DNA of 6,357 nt from CAZIVO01 sp964542765 (lineage in GTDB: Bacteria; Planctomycetota; UBA1135; UBA2386). The notes beneath the pieces are model-generated. The model was given only the letters and a program-made list of their open reading frames with translations, did no database searches and had not been told where the DNA came from. The position numbers and the translations under genes are program-made. The stretch spans positions 1 through 6,357 of the forward strand of contig CAZIVO010000153.1 of the NCBI GenBank assembly GCA_964542765.1. The letters run 5' to 3'. This document shows, in pieces, positions 5,920 through 6,357 of the stretch. The number at the start of each line of letters is the position of its first letter. The stretch's first letter is position 1.

Positions 5920-6357
5920 GAGGTTTCCTGAATAGAACATGGTTTCTGATAGCTGGCTCGACGAGGCAGACGAGGACCTCCAAGGAAGACCCCTGAGCCA
6001 CGCCAAATTCCGCCACGGACCTAGTCGACCAAAGATCAAGGTCCCTGGAGATCAACATGCCGCTCGAGCAGTGGCCCTACCCGATCAGCTGCTCTGCTGC
6101 AGCGCAACTCTCGCTCGCTTCGGCAAGACGCAACCGACCGCTCCCTGTCTCAGATTGCGATCCTGATGCACAAGAACAGATGGCCAGAACTCGGGATCGA
6201 CACCGATGAAGCCAAGCTGCGGAAATGGCCGACATGAACACCCGCCGGAAAAAACCAGGCCTTCTCCGCCGCATCACCATTCGCAAGTCATCCCCCAAAA
6301 TCCCGACATGACTCACCAGCAGCCCGATGACGCAACCATGCCATGAGAAGGCGAGAA
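5920..6357. other. Region without a recognisable gene at the right edge
   Basis: The 438 nt upstream of the putative lipoprotein gene show no known protein, tRNA or clear terminator. The longest minus-strand open frame (6077-6316) is rich in R, S and C and has no family-like sequence. On the plus strand there is a run of short ORFs (see 6057-6209 and 6225-6346). Codon third positions are not strongly GC-biased here, unlike the real genes. It may be a long intergenic region, a decayed gene, or the leader of a gene beginning beyond the window. Confidence 0.5.
6057..6209 (+). CDS. Doubtful small ORF (50 aa) with a good ribosome binding site
   Basis: ATG 6057 is preceded by GGAG (6047-6050) with a 6-nt spacer, the clearest plus-strand ribosome binding site in this region. 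The product would begin MPLEQWPYPISCSAAAQLSL and end with ARTRDRHR. It has no signal peptide and no motif that I recognise. Third codon positions are about half G/C, unlike the confident genes nearby, so it may be chance. Confidence 0.18.
   Translation: MPLEQWPYPISCSAAAQLSLASARRNRPLPVSDCDPDAQEQMARTRDRHR

Noticed and set aside
5920..6039. N-terminal extension of the putative lipoprotein to 6039 (or to ATG 5940)
   Set aside because: There is no ribosome binding site for the longer forms, and the signal sequence would become internal; ATG 5919 has AGGA at 6 nt.
6017..6044. Inverted repeat GGACCT/AGGTCC upstream of the 6057 ORF
   Set aside because: A 6-bp stem with a 16-nt loop is likely by chance in GC-rich sequence.
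6077..6316. Minus-strand open frame of 79 codons
   Set aside because: No clear ribosome binding site, no family-like sequence, and a composition unlike the real genes here.

Overview
This is a GC-rich stretch (roughly 60% GC by eye) of a bacterial chromosome holding five protein genes and one tRNA gene. The best clue to the host is the gene at 4459-5514. Its layout (signal peptide, 'RRDG' segment, 'YASNW' segment, 'NLPDW', 'PAPFTLIIPY', 'GIGCMATGQ', then a C-terminal 'AGMKTFTQAVSVDAG' segment) matches from memory a family of secreted proteins abundant in deep-branching Planctomycetota. A planctomycete origin is therefore an inference with moderate support. No phage, insertion sequence, CRISPR array or rRNA was seen.

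Left part, minus strand (76-3270): a two-gene unit. A family-2 glycosyltransferase of the polyprenyl-phosphate sugar synthase type (2542-3270) is followed after 24 nt by a large YfhO-family membrane protein (76-2517). By analogy with CsbB/YfhO of Bacillus, the first enzyme would load a sugar onto a polyprenyl phosphate at the inner face of the membrane, and the second would pass it to an acceptor at the outer face. No flippase gene is visible between them or beside them in the window.

Middle (3271-3545): a tRNA-Lys(CTT) gene on the plus strand (3410-3485, CCA encoded). It is bracketed by stable hairpins: two back to back just upstream (3365-3402) and two just downstream (3500-3545). None has a T-tract. 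A weak sigma70-like promoter lies at 3326-3354.

Right part (3546-6357): a small secreted HExxH metallopeptidase resembling the catalytic domain of anthrax lethal factor (minus, 3546-4268). It diverges from the planctomycete-type secreted protein (plus, 4459-5514). The intergenic region between them carries a perfect 9-nt inverted repeat. It also carries a 17-codon upstream ORF with its own Shine-Dalgarno sequence, whose stop codon lies inside the ribosome binding site of the main gene. The secreted protein gene converges, with a 3-nt gap, on a small putative lipoprotein gene (minus, 5518-5919). The last 440 nt hold no recognisable gene, only a string of very short plus-strand ORFs of doubtful reality.

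Most interpretable content concerns the cell envelope and exported proteins. Only the glycosyltransferase/YfhO pair looks like a functional unit; the other genes have no obvious shared pathway.
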